Part shown: one piece after another, positions 24,974 to 33,717 of the stretch
Numbering within the stretch: position 1 is the stretch's first letter
How the letters are laid out: every line of letters begins with the position of its first letter
NCBI GenBank assembly: GCA_903866355.1
Contig: CAIPNE010000714.1
Span: forward strand, 62,001 to 126,000
Source: an uncultured Gammaproteobacteria bacterium
GTDB taxonomy: Bacteria; Pseudomonadota; Gammaproteobacteria; Ga0077536
Direction of reading: 5' to 3'
DNA: 64,000 nucleotides
Notes under the pieces: generated by a model
Database searches by the model: none
The model's input: the letters and a program-made list of their open reading frames with translations, nothing else
What the model was told of the DNA's origin: nothing
Translations under genes and position numbers: made by a program

Positions 24974-26551
24974 TTAGAGCGTTGACTGCAAGGTGTTGGA
25001 AGAGCCGCCAAAGTCATTGACGGTCGGGGTGGCCGGGGCGGTAATCGCTCCGACCTGGCTGTTCGACGTGAAGTTCGGGTTATTCGGGTTGTTACCCTGA
25101 GCCGTCACACTGCCCGAAGTCAGGCTGACGGCGAACGTCACGACGATGTAGTTCAACGGCATGGCCGGGAGCCAGCTAAAGCTGACTTCGATCACGTCGG
25201 GGTTGGTCAGAAGCTGACGGGCCTTCAGACCGGAGTAGTTGACGAGCAGGCCGTCGCGCAGCAGCGACTGGAGAGCGGCTTCTGCCGACGCCTTGACGTT
25301 GACCAGCGTGTAGTCGTAGATCGGCTGGCCGATGAGGTTGGCGTTCTCCAGGTAGTCGCGCAGCCGGTAAACCAGAGCGTCCTGCTGGCCGATGATGTTC
25401 CACTCACGGTGCAGCAGGTCGGAGGGGTCGGTGGTGACACCGTGACGAACCCACATCTTCTGGCGGCGGGTCTTTTCGATGACCATGAGTCCGTTCTTGG
25501 ACTCATCGTTCTTTTCCTGCTCCTTCTGAAGATCCACCACGCCTTCCCAGCCGGTGATGACCTTGTGGGTCAGCGGCTGGGCGTAAGACATCGACACGGT
25601 CATTCCGGCCAGGGAGGCAGCGAGGTACTGTCCACCCAGTTCGATGGATTTGTTCAGTTCAGGGCTGTAGTAGGTGAACTTCGTCGGGCTGACCAGGGCA
25701 ATCCGCTGCTCACCGATCTGGTTGGCGTAGGTGCGGCGCTGATCCGACGAAATGGAGCCGTCCATCCCGATAATGGCGCGGCGCTCAAACCTGTTGGCCG
25801 ACTGAGTAACCACATGCTGACGAACCTGCTCGTTCAAAGGCTGCATGCCTCCGTTGCAGGGGACAACAAGAGCGACCAGGGCCTGGTCATTCAGCTTCTC
25901 CAGGGCGGCGACGTACTCAGCCACCACTGGGGACTCCGGATCATCGGGCTGCACGGCTACACAGACAACTTGGTATGCGCCGTTCATAAACGCGAACTTC
26001 GCAGCCAGAGTCAATTCCGACAGCACGCCGCCGGGGGCGACTCCGTTGACCGTCTCGCTAGTCAGGTTGAACGGTTCGCCGTAAGCGGTACGAACATCGT
26101 CGTAGTCGTAGAAGACGAAGGGGTTGAAGTAGTCGGGGTCGGTGTAGCGGTAGCTCACCGTGACGGTGTCACCCGACAGGATGGTGCCGCCGTCGATCAC
26201 CCGGCTGACCGCATACAGAGCTTCGGAAGTGCCTTGCGTGCCGCCGACGAGGACTACAGTGTAGTCCTGGTTCTCATCGAACACAGCCCCGGTGTAGGGG
26301 TTGGTGACCACCAGGGTGGTCAGGTCGATGCCCTTCTGGGCGAGGGTGCGCGACACTGCCGGAACGGTCAGTTGCTGGTCGGCCTCAACGTAGATTGACT
26401 CAGTGAACTTCCGGTAGCCAATCGTGGTGCCGAAAAGGGCCACCGCCGTGGGCAGCGTAGAGTTCACCACCAACTGAGGACCGGGCATCGGGTTGGTGTA
26501 GACACCAGGCGGCAAGTACCGACTGAAGTCTACCGCCGAAGTCTGGGTCAT
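24974..26551 (-). CDS. Tail sheath protein
   Basis: 525 aa from ATG 26551 behind AGGAGGTC. The N-terminus YLPPGVYTNPMPGPQLVV and the following TAVALFGTTIGYRKFTES are typical of contractile sheath proteins. The C-terminal domain has the expected VYRLRDYLENANLIGQPIYD and AMPLNYIVVTFAVSL. The first and last strands let neighbouring subunits knit together and contract. Strong evidence that this phage is a myovirus. Confidence 0.93.
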   Translation of the reverse strand: MTQTSAVDFSRYLPPGVYTNPMPGPQLVVNSTLPTAVALFGTTIGYRKFTESIYVEADQQLTVPAVSRTLAQKGIDLTTLVVTNPYTGAVFDENQDYTVVLVGGTQGTSEALYAVSRVIDGGTILSGDTVTVSYRYTDPDYFNPFVFYDYDDVRTAYGEPFNLTSETVNGVAPGGVLSELTLAAKFAFMNGAYQVVCVAVQPDDPESPVVAEYVAALEKLNDQALVALVVPCNGGMQPLNEQVRQHVVTQSANRFERRAIIGMDGSISSDQRRTYANQIGEQRIALVSPTKFTYYSPELNKSIELGGQYLAASLAGMTVSMSYAQPLTHKVITGWEGVVDLQKEQEKNDESKNGLMVIEKTRRQKMWVRHGVTTDPSDLLHREWNIIGQQDALVYRLRDYLENANLIGQPIYDYTLVNVKASAEAALQSLLRDGLLVNYSGLKARQLLTNPDVIEVSFSWLPAMPLNYIVVTFAVSLTSGSVTAQGNNPNNPNFTSNSQVGAITAPATPTVNDFGGSSNTLQSTL

Positions 26552-26628
26552 AATGACCTCCTACTAGCTGGTGGCACGGGGTCTTTTCTCTCTTTCTGGT
26601 CGGCCCTCTGGGGTTTCACAGGGCAGGG

Positions 26629-27438
26629 CTAAATCGTTCGCCACCGGGGGAAGGGTACTTCCGCTTGCATAACCGGAACGTGATCCACCCGCGACAGCGT
26701 GTAGGCACCGTCATTATCGAACCGGATATTGAAGTTCCCGATGATGTCGAACGAATAGTTGTCCTCGTACGCCAGCACATCGGACTGCCAGGGAACGTCC
26801 ATGCTGGCACTTTGCCCGCCGGGGGTGATGACATCGGTGTTCAACGCCATAGCGACGTACGGGTTCTCTGACAAAGCTGTCAGAAGCTGCCGGTACTGCT
26901 TGGTATTGGCGTTGGGCTGAGTGATGACCAACTCAGGTGTACGGGCAAACGCCAACATATTGATGACCGTGTCGGCAATCCGGTCCCGCTCACGGCTGCG
27001 GAGCGCCACGATGGTCAGGGTGACCCTGCCGTTGAACATCCACTCCTGAATGGGCGTCCAGTTGCCTTTTTCGTCTTGGGTCCAGACTTCGTGGGAAATA
27101 CCGGCCCGGTTGAGCTTGGTGAAGCTGAACTGCACCCACACGCCGGGGTACTGCTCTTTCTTCATCGGGTATTCCAGGTCCACATAGACCGGGTCGCCGT
27201 CCACGGTGATGTTGGTCCGCAGGAGAGCGTCCCGAAGGGCCAGGATCACGGCCCGCTTGACGGCCTCAATCAGACCGCCTTCGGAGCCGGGGATTGTTTC
27301 ACTGACTTCGGTACCCGGCTGTGGAAGATCCTGGTCGGATGCGAAGATGCTGGCGCTGAGCCTGGTGGTGAAGGTGCCGATGCCGACTGTCGGGTTAGCG
27401 GCTACCGCCAGCTTGGAATTAGCTCTGAGGTTAGCCAC
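26629..27438 (-). CDS. Neck or tail terminator-type protein
   Basis: 269 aa; GTG 27438 overlaps the previous stop by 8 bases (GTGGCTAA) with GAAGGGCGG upstream. A segment beginning EAVKRAVILALRDALLRTNI and the later FSFTKLNRAG suggest the alpha/beta fold of tail terminator proteins that cap the tube and attach it to the head. It sits directly before the sheath gene. Assignment by position and general character. Confidence 0.65.
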   Translation of the reverse strand: MANLRANSKLAVAANPTVGIGTFTTRLSASIFASDQDLPQPGTEVSETIPGSEGGLIEAVKRAVILALRDALLRTNITVDGDPVYVDLEYPMKKEQYPGVWVQFSFTKLNRAGISHEVWTQDEKGNWTPIQEWMFNGRVTLTIVALRSRERDRIADTVINMLAFARTPELVITQPNANTKQYRQLLTALSENPYVAMALNTDVITPGGQSASMDVPWQSDVLAYEDNYSFDIIGNFNIRFDNDGAYTLSRVDHVPVMQAEVPFPRWRTI

Positions 27439-27895
27439 GGTAGCCGCCCTTCAGGGCTTCCATCAGTTCTGCGCGAATAGAGTCCTGCTCTTCATTGATC
27501 GCACGGAGGATCGCATCCCGCATGAAGTTCTTCGGCTTCAAGCCAGGGTGCCGCCACTTCTGGTCGCGCCAGACCCGGCCACGGTGCGGGATATCGACGT
27601 ATCCCGGCTTACCGACGCCCCGGCCCCTTCGGATGTGGGGGCCGTCGCCTTGCTTACAGCCCAGCGGAACGGTTCGCCCTTCCACCCAGTGCATAAGGAA
27701 GGGGTTGATGCCCTGCTCCTGGCGCATAAGGTATTTCGCGCTGGTCTTGATGCCGACCAGGCCCTTGTCGCTGTACGGGTTGAGAGCCGCCATGGCGCGG
27801 TTTGACCAGCCACGATTGACTACGTCCTCGCGGGCGTACTGAACAGCCTTCATAGACAGGCGGGCGCAGATTTCTGGCGGCAGAGGAATCCTCAT
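27431..27895 (-). CDS. Neck or tail completion protein (HK97 gp10-like by context)
   Basis: 154 aa with ATGA overlap to the connector gene before it. Basic protein with KTSAKYLMRQEQGINPFLMH, a Gly/His/Arg-rich loop and HPGLKPKNFMRDAILRAI near the end. The motif of an aromatic-rich grip followed by HPG.KP..F and a final helix is common in phage neck proteins of the HK97 gp10/minor-capsid group. Role in joining head and tail is inferred. Confidence 0.6.
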   Translation of the reverse strand: MRIPLPPEICARLSMKAVQYAREDVVNRGWSNRAMAALNPYSDKGLVGIKTSAKYLMRQEQGINPFLMHWVEGRTVPLGCKQGDGPHIRRGRGVGKPGYVDIPHRGRVWRDQKWRHPGLKPKNFMRDAILRAINEEQDSIRAELMEALKGGYRG

Positions 27896-28962
27896 GCGAC
27901 GATCACCACTCTCAGAGAGTCGGTAGCAGGTGGATCTTGGAAGGTCAGGGTGACCGAATTGCTGTCGGTGGCGTAGATGTTGGTATCCACCTGCTCGCCG
28001 GTAGCGGAGTCGTAAAGCTGGGTCAGGATGTTGGTCGTCCCCAGGTTGTGCTGAACCACGATGGTTGTGGCGTCCCCGTCTCCGATAGTGAAGGCGTGCC
28101 GGGTGCCGAAAGCCGTGATGACCGCCCGCAGCGAGTTGAGCGAGGGCGCAGTATCGAACACCAAAGTAACGGTGGACATAGTGGCGGCAAAGACGTTGGC
28201 ATCGACCTGCTCGCCGGTCGCCAGGTTGTATAGCTGCACGATGACATCAGATGTGCCCAGTTCGTGCGGGATCGTGATGCTGTGCGACTGACCGTTGCCG
28301 ATTACGACGGCGTGCCGCACATCTGGTGCCGGTGCGAAAGGGAACGGATTGGTGCGGGTAATCATCGGGGTGTGCGGGGCGATGAAGGCTTCCGGTGACA
28401 GGAAGGGAATACCGATCACCGGGTACTTGGCGATATTGGTGACGTTAGACAATTCGCTGATCTGGGCCTTTTGGCCGATGATGTCGGACGCCGACTGGCC
28501 GAAACGGGTTCCGGTTCGCAAGCTGTCTTTGGTAACTTCCTTGATTCCGTAAAAACCCTCAAGCTCTGCCGGGGTTCCGTTGGCATTCCATCTTCGCACC
28601 CGAATGACGTAGTCGTGCTGCATCAGTATCGGGAAGGCTTCGGTCTGGAACTCCCGATTGTCGGCCTGCCAAATACCGCGCTTGCGGTACTGCTCCCCTT
28701 CGACGTTATCGGTGAACAGTCCCCATACCTTCGCTGCCTGCCTGACCCCGCCCTGGATGGTGGTGCCCCAGCAGATGTTGCAGACCTCGCCGCTGTCGGT
28801 GTACACATCGTCGGTGCAATACGGGCACAGCGGCATGTCGGAGTCGGTAAAGCGGTGGTACATCGACAGCAGAATGCACTGCTCGCCATGGGCCTGCAAG
28901 CTATCCTTGACGGCTTGGCGGGCCTGATTGACCGCGTAGTTCTCTACGAGGTTGATGCTCAT
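27892..28962 (-). CDS. Neck protein with zinc knuckle and two tandem beta repeats
   Basis: 356 aa. The N-terminal half carries CPYC (residues about 47-50) and CNIC about 12 residues later, a rubredoxin-like zinc ribbon, in a domain that probably contacts the connector. The C-terminal half has two 68-residue repeats ending the protein (HAVVIGNGQSHSITIPHELG... and HAFTIGDGDATTIVVQHNLG...), each with TGEQVD and a VTL.F strand. Such HNLGT-type beta modules decorate many phage virion proteins. They may project from the neck. Confidence 0.65.
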   Translation of the reverse strand: MSINLVENYAVNQARQAVKDSLQAHGEQCILLSMYHRFTDSDMPLCPYCTDDVYTDSGEVCNICWGTTIQGGVRQAAKVWGLFTDNVEGEQYRKRGIWQADNREFQTEAFPILMQHDYVIRVRRWNANGTPAELEGFYGIKEVTKDSLRTGTRFGQSASDIIGQKAQISELSNVTNIAKYPVIGIPFLSPEAFIAPHTPMITRTNPFPFAPAPDVRHAVVIGNGQSHSITIPHELGTSDVIVQLYNLATGEQVDANVFAATMSTVTLVFDTAPSLNSLRAVITAFGTRHAFTIGDGDATTIVVQHNLGTTNILTQLYDSATGEQVDTNIYATDSNSVTLTFQDPPATDSLRVVIVA

Positions 28963-29948
28963 TAGGTGATCCTGGTCGAACCCCAGGCGATAGCCGGGGC
29001 TGCCGGGTAGAACCGCCAGCCGCGCACCTGGGCCGCATAGGTACCGGCCTTGAAGATCCCCCTGGCCTGACCGCCATAGATGCCACCGGCCACCAGCAGC
29101 GAGCCACGGCCCAGGTTCAGCATCTTGCGCTTAGCCATTTTGACGTAGCGGACGTAGTCGGGGTATTCGGTGGACAGGATCTGCTGCCACCGCATGGAGT
29201 AGTCACGCCGGTCGGTGAAGGTCACGTTCATGCCCTGGAAGGCCGGGATCTCTGTGTAGCTGCGCACCAGATGTCTGACAACTTCGTAGTACGTCCCCAG
29301 GACCAGCAAGCCGTTCAGTTCATTAGGCGGGGGAACTGTCCCTGGCCCGACGCCCCAGTTATTGATAGGGAAGCCGGTCAGACCCATCTTCAGCGCGGCT
29401 TGGCTCAGAAGCTGGGCGATCCGCTCGTAGTCAAAGTGGGTCTGGAACGGTTCGATGATATGCGGCCCGCCTTCGGTCGAGTCAAACATATCGCCAAACA
29501 TCCAGCTAACCTGCTCCACGACGCTTTTGAGCGGTTCCGACAGCGACTCGTACAGAGGCATCGGGTTGAGGATCTGAAGGTGATCGCTGAATGTGAAGGA
29601 CGTGCCGTTAACCTGATAGCGCCACTGAACGGTAACCAGGCCCCGGTAAGACGTATTTGGCGGGCCGATCTGGTAGTCGTATTTACCGACATCTTCCCGG
29701 TGGATCTGGCTGGCCGGGACGGTAGACAGCTTGGTGCCGCGAGGGTCGCCGGATGGAGTGGCGGTGACATCGTTGAACCAGACATCCAGGCTGAGGGTGT
29801 TGGGGTCGGGATCTACCGACGTAGCGCCGTCATAGATGTCGATAGCGACGTAGCCCCGCCCGCCTTGGGAGACGAACTTCCGGACCAGGGCCTGCTCGCG
29901 GATTTTGGGCGAGTAGACCGACTCACCGCTAGGCTGGGTGATCGGCAT
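28962..29948 (-). CDS. Head-tail connector or neck protein
   Basis: 328 aa, one-base overlaps at the downstream end. An N-terminal Ig-like beta domain (VAIDIYDGATSVDPDPNTLS ... YRGLVTVQWRY) is followed by a helical domain (LKSVVEQVSWMFGDMFD ... ERIAQLLSQAALKMGL) ending with RKMLNLGRGSLLVAGGIYGG. It lies between fibre-like genes and other neck genes. No family name is secure. Confidence 0.6.
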   Translation of the reverse strand: MPITQPSGESVYSPKIREQALVRKFVSQGGRGYVAIDIYDGATSVDPDPNTLSLDVWFNDVTATPSGDPRGTKLSTVPASQIHREDVGKYDYQIGPPNTSYRGLVTVQWRYQVNGTSFTFSDHLQILNPMPLYESLSEPLKSVVEQVSWMFGDMFDSTEGGPHIIEPFQTHFDYERIAQLLSQAALKMGLTGFPINNWGVGPGTVPPPNELNGLLVLGTYYEVVRHLVRSYTEIPAFQGMNVTFTDRRDYSMRWQQILSTEYPDYVRYVKMAKRKMLNLGRGSLLVAGGIYGGQARGIFKAGTYAAQVRGWRFYPAAPAIAWGSTRIT

Positions 29949-29951
29949 GGG

Positions 29952-30974
29952 TCACGCTCCGACGTTGACGATGTCAAGGCGGCTGGCGAGTGCCCCGCTG
30001 TTTTGTCCGCTGATAGCGTCCACTACCTGCTCCACGAAGCTAAAGATCTGGCCGATGATGTTGTTGGGTGCTTCAAAGGATGCCTTCACCGTCAGTACGT
30101 CATCTTTTTCAAAGCGCAGCTTGCCCGACAGCGACAGAGTCTGGGAGAAGCCCGGTGTGTAAAGGTTCCCGCGCATGAACTGCTGGGTCCGCAGGGTCGT
30201 CTCCTGGCCGTTGATGCACAGCACCATTTTGGCGACATCCGGCACGATCTGTGGGTTCCACTGGACGGCGCAGTCGATCTGATAAAGACCGCCCTGTCGG
30301 ACGGTGATTGCCGTGAGGCTCGCTGCCGGATTGAAGCAGTTGTACGGATCTTCCAGTTCGTCCTGCCACTCCAAGATGGTTCCGGACCAGACGAGCTTCT
30401 GTGGGTTGCGCTGACGCACCCGGCAGATCAAGGCAGGCTGGGGTACCGGCGGGTTGACCACGGTGGGGTAGTAGTTGTTGATGACCGGCTGCTGCGGCGG
30501 GGAGCCGAATACCGTGTGCCAGCCGGTCGTACCGCCATAGGTAGCCCAAACCTGCACCAGATTGGTGTCCGTTTCAAAGATCATCAGGCCGGGATAGGCG
30601 CTGGGCCGTGATCCGGACGTGCAGAGGCGGTAGTGCTGAGGGACTTCCGCGACGGTATGAGTGTGGTTACCCGGCGCTGCCTGCCATGCGCCCGTCCCCA
30701 GCGTGTGGTGGATCGCCGTGGTGGACGAATCGGTGTCCGCATTCTGGTGGGTGTTAGCCTGCGACAGCTTTGGGCCATGCCCGATTCCGCTCGCACCACT
30801 GTGGTCGTGGGTTTTGAGCGCGGCATTAGCCTCCAACGCCATGACGGCTTTGTTGATGTCGTCATGTAGCTCCGTATGGTTGCGGAGCGCCGTACCCGCC
30901 GAAGAGAGAGAAGTCTCTTCGGGAAGGGTGGGGACGTTGAAGAAGTCGAAGTCGCCGGGGTAGACGATGCCCAC
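29952..30974 (-). CDS. Head fibre or decoration protein with a C1q/TNF-like C-terminal domain
   Basis: 340 aa from GTG 30974 (AGAGAGGGG upstream). N-terminal helix, then a His/Thr/Asn-rich trimeric-fibre-like stretch (THDHSG, NTHQN, HHTLG, NHTHT). The last ~140 residues read as a jelly roll of C1q/TNF type: GGLYQIDCAVQWNPQ, MVLCINGQE, GFSQTLSLSGKLRF, LTVKASFEAP. Trimeric fibre ends often use this fold. It could decorate the head, as it is encoded beside neck genes. Confidence 0.65.
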   Translation of the reverse strand: MGIVYPGDFDFFNVPTLPEETSLSSAGTALRNHTELHDDINKAVMALEANAALKTHDHSGASGIGHGPKLSQANTHQNADTDSSTTAIHHTLGTGAWQAAPGNHTHTVAEVPQHYRLCTSGSRPSAYPGLMIFETDTNLVQVWATYGGTTGWHTVFGSPPQQPVINNYYPTVVNPPVPQPALICRVRQRNPQKLVWSGTILEWQDELEDPYNCFNPAASLTAITVRQGGLYQIDCAVQWNPQIVPDVAKMVLCINGQETTLRTQQFMRGNLYTPGFSQTLSLSGKLRFEKDDVLTVKASFEAPNNIIGQIFSFVEQVVDAISGQNSGALASRLDIVNVGA

Positions 30975-31011
30975 CTAAGACCCCTCTCTGTATTGCAGGG
31001 AGCGGGCAGAT

Positions 31012-31344
31012 CTAGCTGATCGGATCGCCGTTCTCGTCCTTGAGGACCGACGCGGAGTCGTAGAAGTCGCGCATGTAATCCTGGTTGCGGCTCGCCAGAG
31101 CAGCGACCCGTGCGCCAGCAGCGGCACCGGCATTGCCAACGTCGATGGTTCCCGCTTCGACGGCCAGAGCCTGGATCACAGCTTCGCCGGTCACGATGCT
31201 GGAGGTATCACCATTGATGGTGCAGGACTGAACCTCGTAGAGAGCGTCGGACACAGACGGCCCGCCGGGGATACCGGCATTCGGCTGCTTGGTCAGATAC
31301 AGGCCGTTGACAACGGGTCCGTACTGCGGATAGGGAGCGGTCAT
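31012..31344 (-). CDS. Small virion-associated protein (paralogue trio, member 3)
   Basis: 110 aa, ATG behind GAAAGG. Starts MTAPYPQYG and contains ALYEVQSCTINGDTSSIVTG, which matches SLATPPSCTIDGEESSAVTA in the 72-aa gene two genes upstream. The C-terminal half is helical and Ala-rich. Function unknown; likely decoration or fibre accessory. Confidence 0.65.
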   Translation of the reverse strand: MTAPYPQYGPVVNGLYLTKQPNAGIPGGPSVSDALYEVQSCTINGDTSSIVTGEAVIQALAVEAGTIDVGNAGAAAGARVAALASRNQDYMRDFYDSASVLKDENGDPIS

Positions 31345-31359
31345 GGTGATTTACCTTTC

Positions 31360-31527
31360 TTACGGGGTCGGGAGGGTAGGCGTGTCTGCGGCTGCCTCAG
31401 CGACCACCATGGCTGCTGGGGGGTTGGCAAGGGCACCCGTGATGCGCGGCGTGGAGACGCCGAACTGGCGAACCTGATAGGTCGCCTTCGGGTAGGGGTC
31501 GCTGCTGCTGAGTGCCCAGTCGCTCAT
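31360..31527 (-). CDS. Small protein (paralogue trio, member 2; 55 aa)
   Basis: ATG 31527 follows ACAGGAG at good spacing, 3 nt after the preceding stop; TAA at 31360-31362. The product begins MSDWALSSSDPYPKATYQVRQ and has GALANPPAAMVV near its end. YQVRQFG mirrors YQTRQFP in the preceding 72-aa protein, so it looks like a divergent or shortened paralogue. Confidence 0.65.
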   Translation of the reverse strand: MSDWALSSSDPYPKATYQVRQFGVSTPRITGALANPPAAMVVAEAAADTPTLPTP

Positions 31528-31530
31528 GGC

Positions 31531-31749
31531 TTAGGCTCCTGTTGCCCCGGCGGCGGGATCGTAGCGGGTAGCGTCACGGGCGGTAACCGCGCTGGACTCT
31601 TCGCCGTCGATGGTGCAAGACGGAGGGGTGGCGAGCGAGTCGGCCACCGTCACGTCGGGGTTGCCGTCCTTGGTGAACGGAAACTGGCGAGTCTGGTACC
31701 CCAAGACGAAGGGGTTGTCAGCGCCGGGGTGGGGTGCGGGGGCGGTCAT
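31531..31749 (-). CDS. Small protein (paralogue trio, member 1; 72 aa)
   Basis: ATGA overlap with the 200-aa gene. Starts MTAPAPHPG and has VLGYQTRQFPFTKDGNPDVT followed by PSCTIDGEESSAVT. The Cys-containing signature is shared with the 110-aa protein. No known domain; tight operon position suggests co-production. Confidence 0.65.
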   Translation of the reverse strand: MTAPAPHPGADNPFVLGYQTRQFPFTKDGNPDVTVADSLATPPSCTIDGEESSAVTARDATRYDPAAGATGA

Positions 31750-32348
31750 TTTGCTCCTTTTCGGGGTGCGGTCACGGTGGTGGTGGCGAAGGTCCAGGTT
31801 TCGTTACCCTGAGAGTCGGTGGTCAGACTGCCGGGGAACAGTGCCGCCATGTCGGCGTGAAGCGCACACAGAGGGGCGATGCCCTCCTTGAGTTCCCGTG
31901 CCGACTGGAACACCCGGCCACGGGTGACCACGCCCGACTTGGGGTCGGTTTCACCGCACTGGAGGCATGCCTTTTCGACCAGATCCCTGCCGGTGTTCGC
32001 CTCTTCAACCTCGCCGCGCAGATTCGCCATTTGCTCGTCGGAAGCGGCGATGGACTGGCTCATCAGCAGGGTGATGTGATCCTCCATGGCCTCGTCGGTC
32101 GAGACGGTGATGCTGCCCTTCATCCACAGCTTCTGAAGGCCGCGCATTTCCAGAGCGAGCTTGGGCAGGTGGGCGACAGAGTCGGAGGTACCAGCCGGGG
32201 AAAGCTCAAAGTCCACGTTCCCCTCGCCAATGCGCTGGTGAAAGCTCATGTGGTGGGGAGTGTTGTTCTTGATGTACAGCGAACCCTCATGCTTGCGGAG
32301 TTCCGGCAGCGTGAGCTTCTTGTCCTGCTGCTTAGTGCTTGTAGCCAT
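31746..32348 (-). CDS. Hypothetical structural protein with CxxC motif
   Basis: 200 aa behind GGAAGAGAG. The N-terminal half is beta-rich (SLYIKNNTPHHMSFHQRIGE; VDFELSPAGTSDSVAHLP) and the middle helical. It carries CLQCG with a later CALH, a possible zinc site. Context among fibre and decoration genes suggests a virion accessory. Not recognised. Confidence 0.6.
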   Translation of the reverse strand: MATSTKQQDKKLTLPELRKHEGSLYIKNNTPHHMSFHQRIGEGNVDFELSPAGTSDSVAHLPKLALEMRGLQKLWMKGSITVSTDEAMEDHITLLMSQSIAASDEQMANLRGEVEEANTGRDLVEKACLQCGETDPKSGVVTRGRVFQSARELKEGIAPLCALHADMAALFPGSLTTDSQGNETWTFATTTVTAPRKGAK

Positions 32349-32425
32349 GCCTTATCTCTCTTCCTCGACGGTTGGCTCTTACATACTTTCAGGCTGCCGG
32401 GGCGCAGAGGTACAGGGTGAAGGGT

Positions 32426-32959
32426 TTAGGCTCCGGTGTCGCCACCTGTGCTGCCGGTTGCCCCGGTGTCTCCACCAGTCGATCCGGTGGCACCCGCGCC
32501 GCCAGTAGAGCCGGTTGCCCCAGTGTCTCCACCAGAGGACGCTCCGGTATCCCCTCCGGTGGCTCCGGTGTCTCCACCGCCTGTGGAACCAGTAGCCCCT
32601 CCGGTGTCGCCGCCCGTAGCCCCGACATCACCCTTAGTTGATTCCGTTGCGCCCGTATCGCCACCCGATCCCGTTGCGCCCTCCGATGAGCCGGTCGGCT
32701 CGGGTTCAGGCGTAGGCTCAGGTGCAGCAACGTCGGGCACTGCGTCGGCCAGTACCTGGCGAACCTCTAAGATGACGTTGTTCAGCGCGTTGGCGCGAGC
32801 ATCATCCTGGGCCTGCTGCTCTTGGACTTCAGCAGCGGTCACCGCCCCGTCAATGGCTGCCTTTACCTGAGCAGCGATGTCGGGGTGAGCGGCGATGACC
32901 TCCATCGCAGCGCCCATCTTGGCAGTCAGTTCCGCGAAGACCTCATCGAATGTTGCCAT
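32426..32959 (-). CDS. Helical protein with collagen-like Gly-rich tail
   Basis: 177 aa. The first ~80 residues form Ala-rich helices (EVFAELTAKMGAAMEVIAAH ... VQEQQAQDDARANALNNVIL), suited to trimeric coiled-coil pairing. A Pro/Glu hinge leads to ~85 residues of GAT/GST/GDT repeats (GATGSTGGDTGATG), collagen-like with irregular Gly-X-Y register. Phage collagen-like fibres are usually thin rods on tails or heads. It is next to the glycine-rich adhesin, so it may be a fibre shaft. Confidence 0.7.
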   Translation of the reverse strand: MATFDEVFAELTAKMGAAMEVIAAHPDIAAQVKAAIDGAVTAAEVQEQQAQDDARANALNNVILEVRQVLADAVPDVAAPEPTPEPEPTGSSEGATGSGGDTGATESTKGDVGATGGDTGGATGSTGGGDTGATGGDTGASSGGDTGATGSTGGAGATGSTGGDTGATGSTGGDTGA

Positions 32960-32979
32960 TATGTGTTCCCTTCAATCTT

Positions 32980-33717
32980 TTAGATGAGATACCGAATGAT
33001 GACGATGCCAGAAGCACCACTACCAGCGCCACCGTCATAGTTACCGCCGCCACCGCCGCCCCAACCCTGACCACCGAAGCCGCGATAACTACCAATACCA
33101 TTACCCCCGCTTGGGCTGGAAATGACTGAAGCGGAAGTAATTACCCCACCGCCCCCACCGCCGCCGCCCCAACTGGCACCACCACTTCCCCCGCTGCCTG
33201 CGGAAATAAATGTCCCGATAAGGGCAGCAGTGTCACTCCAACCACCACCACTACCGGGTGCCCCACCACCAGCACCAGTACCGCCGTTGCCGTAAGAACC
33301 GCCGCCGCCGCCGCCGTAACCGCCGGAACCGCCAGTACCGCCGCCGCTTCCACCACCGCCACCACCGTTGTTGCTGACACCCTGACCGCCGCCGTTGGCG
33401 GTTAAGCCAAGAGCCGTAGAGGTACCGCCACCGTTGCCGCCAGTACCGCCTGCGCCCACTGTGATCGAATACACGCCACCGGCAAACTGACTGCTGCTGG
33501 TGACCAGTCTCCCGCCACCACCGCCGCCGGAATATCCCGCTGTCGCGCCGCCGCCCCCGCCGCCGACAAGTACAGCCTGCATAGTTACCGATCTACCAAC
33601 CGTGAAGGTTTGACCAGAAGTGGTGAAGATGTGGTAGCGGTAGCCACCTGTGTCAACGACGGTGCCGCCGATTGCGATTGGCCCCCCGGCCAAGATAGCG
33701 TTGCGTGCGGCGAACAT
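32980..33717 (-). CDS. Glycine-rich adhesin-like protein
   Basis: 245 aa. A short beta segment (YRYHIFTTSGQTFTVGRSVT) introduces a domain that is more than half glycine, with GGGGGG runs, YSGGGGGG and repeated GG[ST]GG, ending SGIVIIRYLI. This is the glycine-rich domain common at phage fibre ends; its ending resembles that of the IPT/TIG adhesin at 11508-13646. Poly-Gly helices could present host-specific loops. One-base overlap with the fibre gene before it. Confidence 0.75.
   Translation of the reverse strand: MFAARNAILAGGPIAIGGTVVDTGGYRYHIFTTSGQTFTVGRSVTMQAVLVGGGGGGATAGYSGGGGGGRLVTSSSQFAGGVYSITVGAGGTGGNGGGTSTALGLTANGGGQGVSNNGGGGGGSGGGTGGSGGYGGGGGGSYGNGGTGAGGGAPGSGGGWSDTAALIGTFISAGSGGSGGASWGGGGGGGGVITSASVISSPSGGNGIGSYRGFGGQGWGGGGGGNYDGGAGSGASGIVIIRYLI

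Noticed and set aside
33030..33580. Dense CCG/GCC triplet tracts resembling microsatellites
   Set aside because: They encode the glycine-rich adhesin in frame and are interrupted by synonymous changes, so they are coding, not simple repeats.
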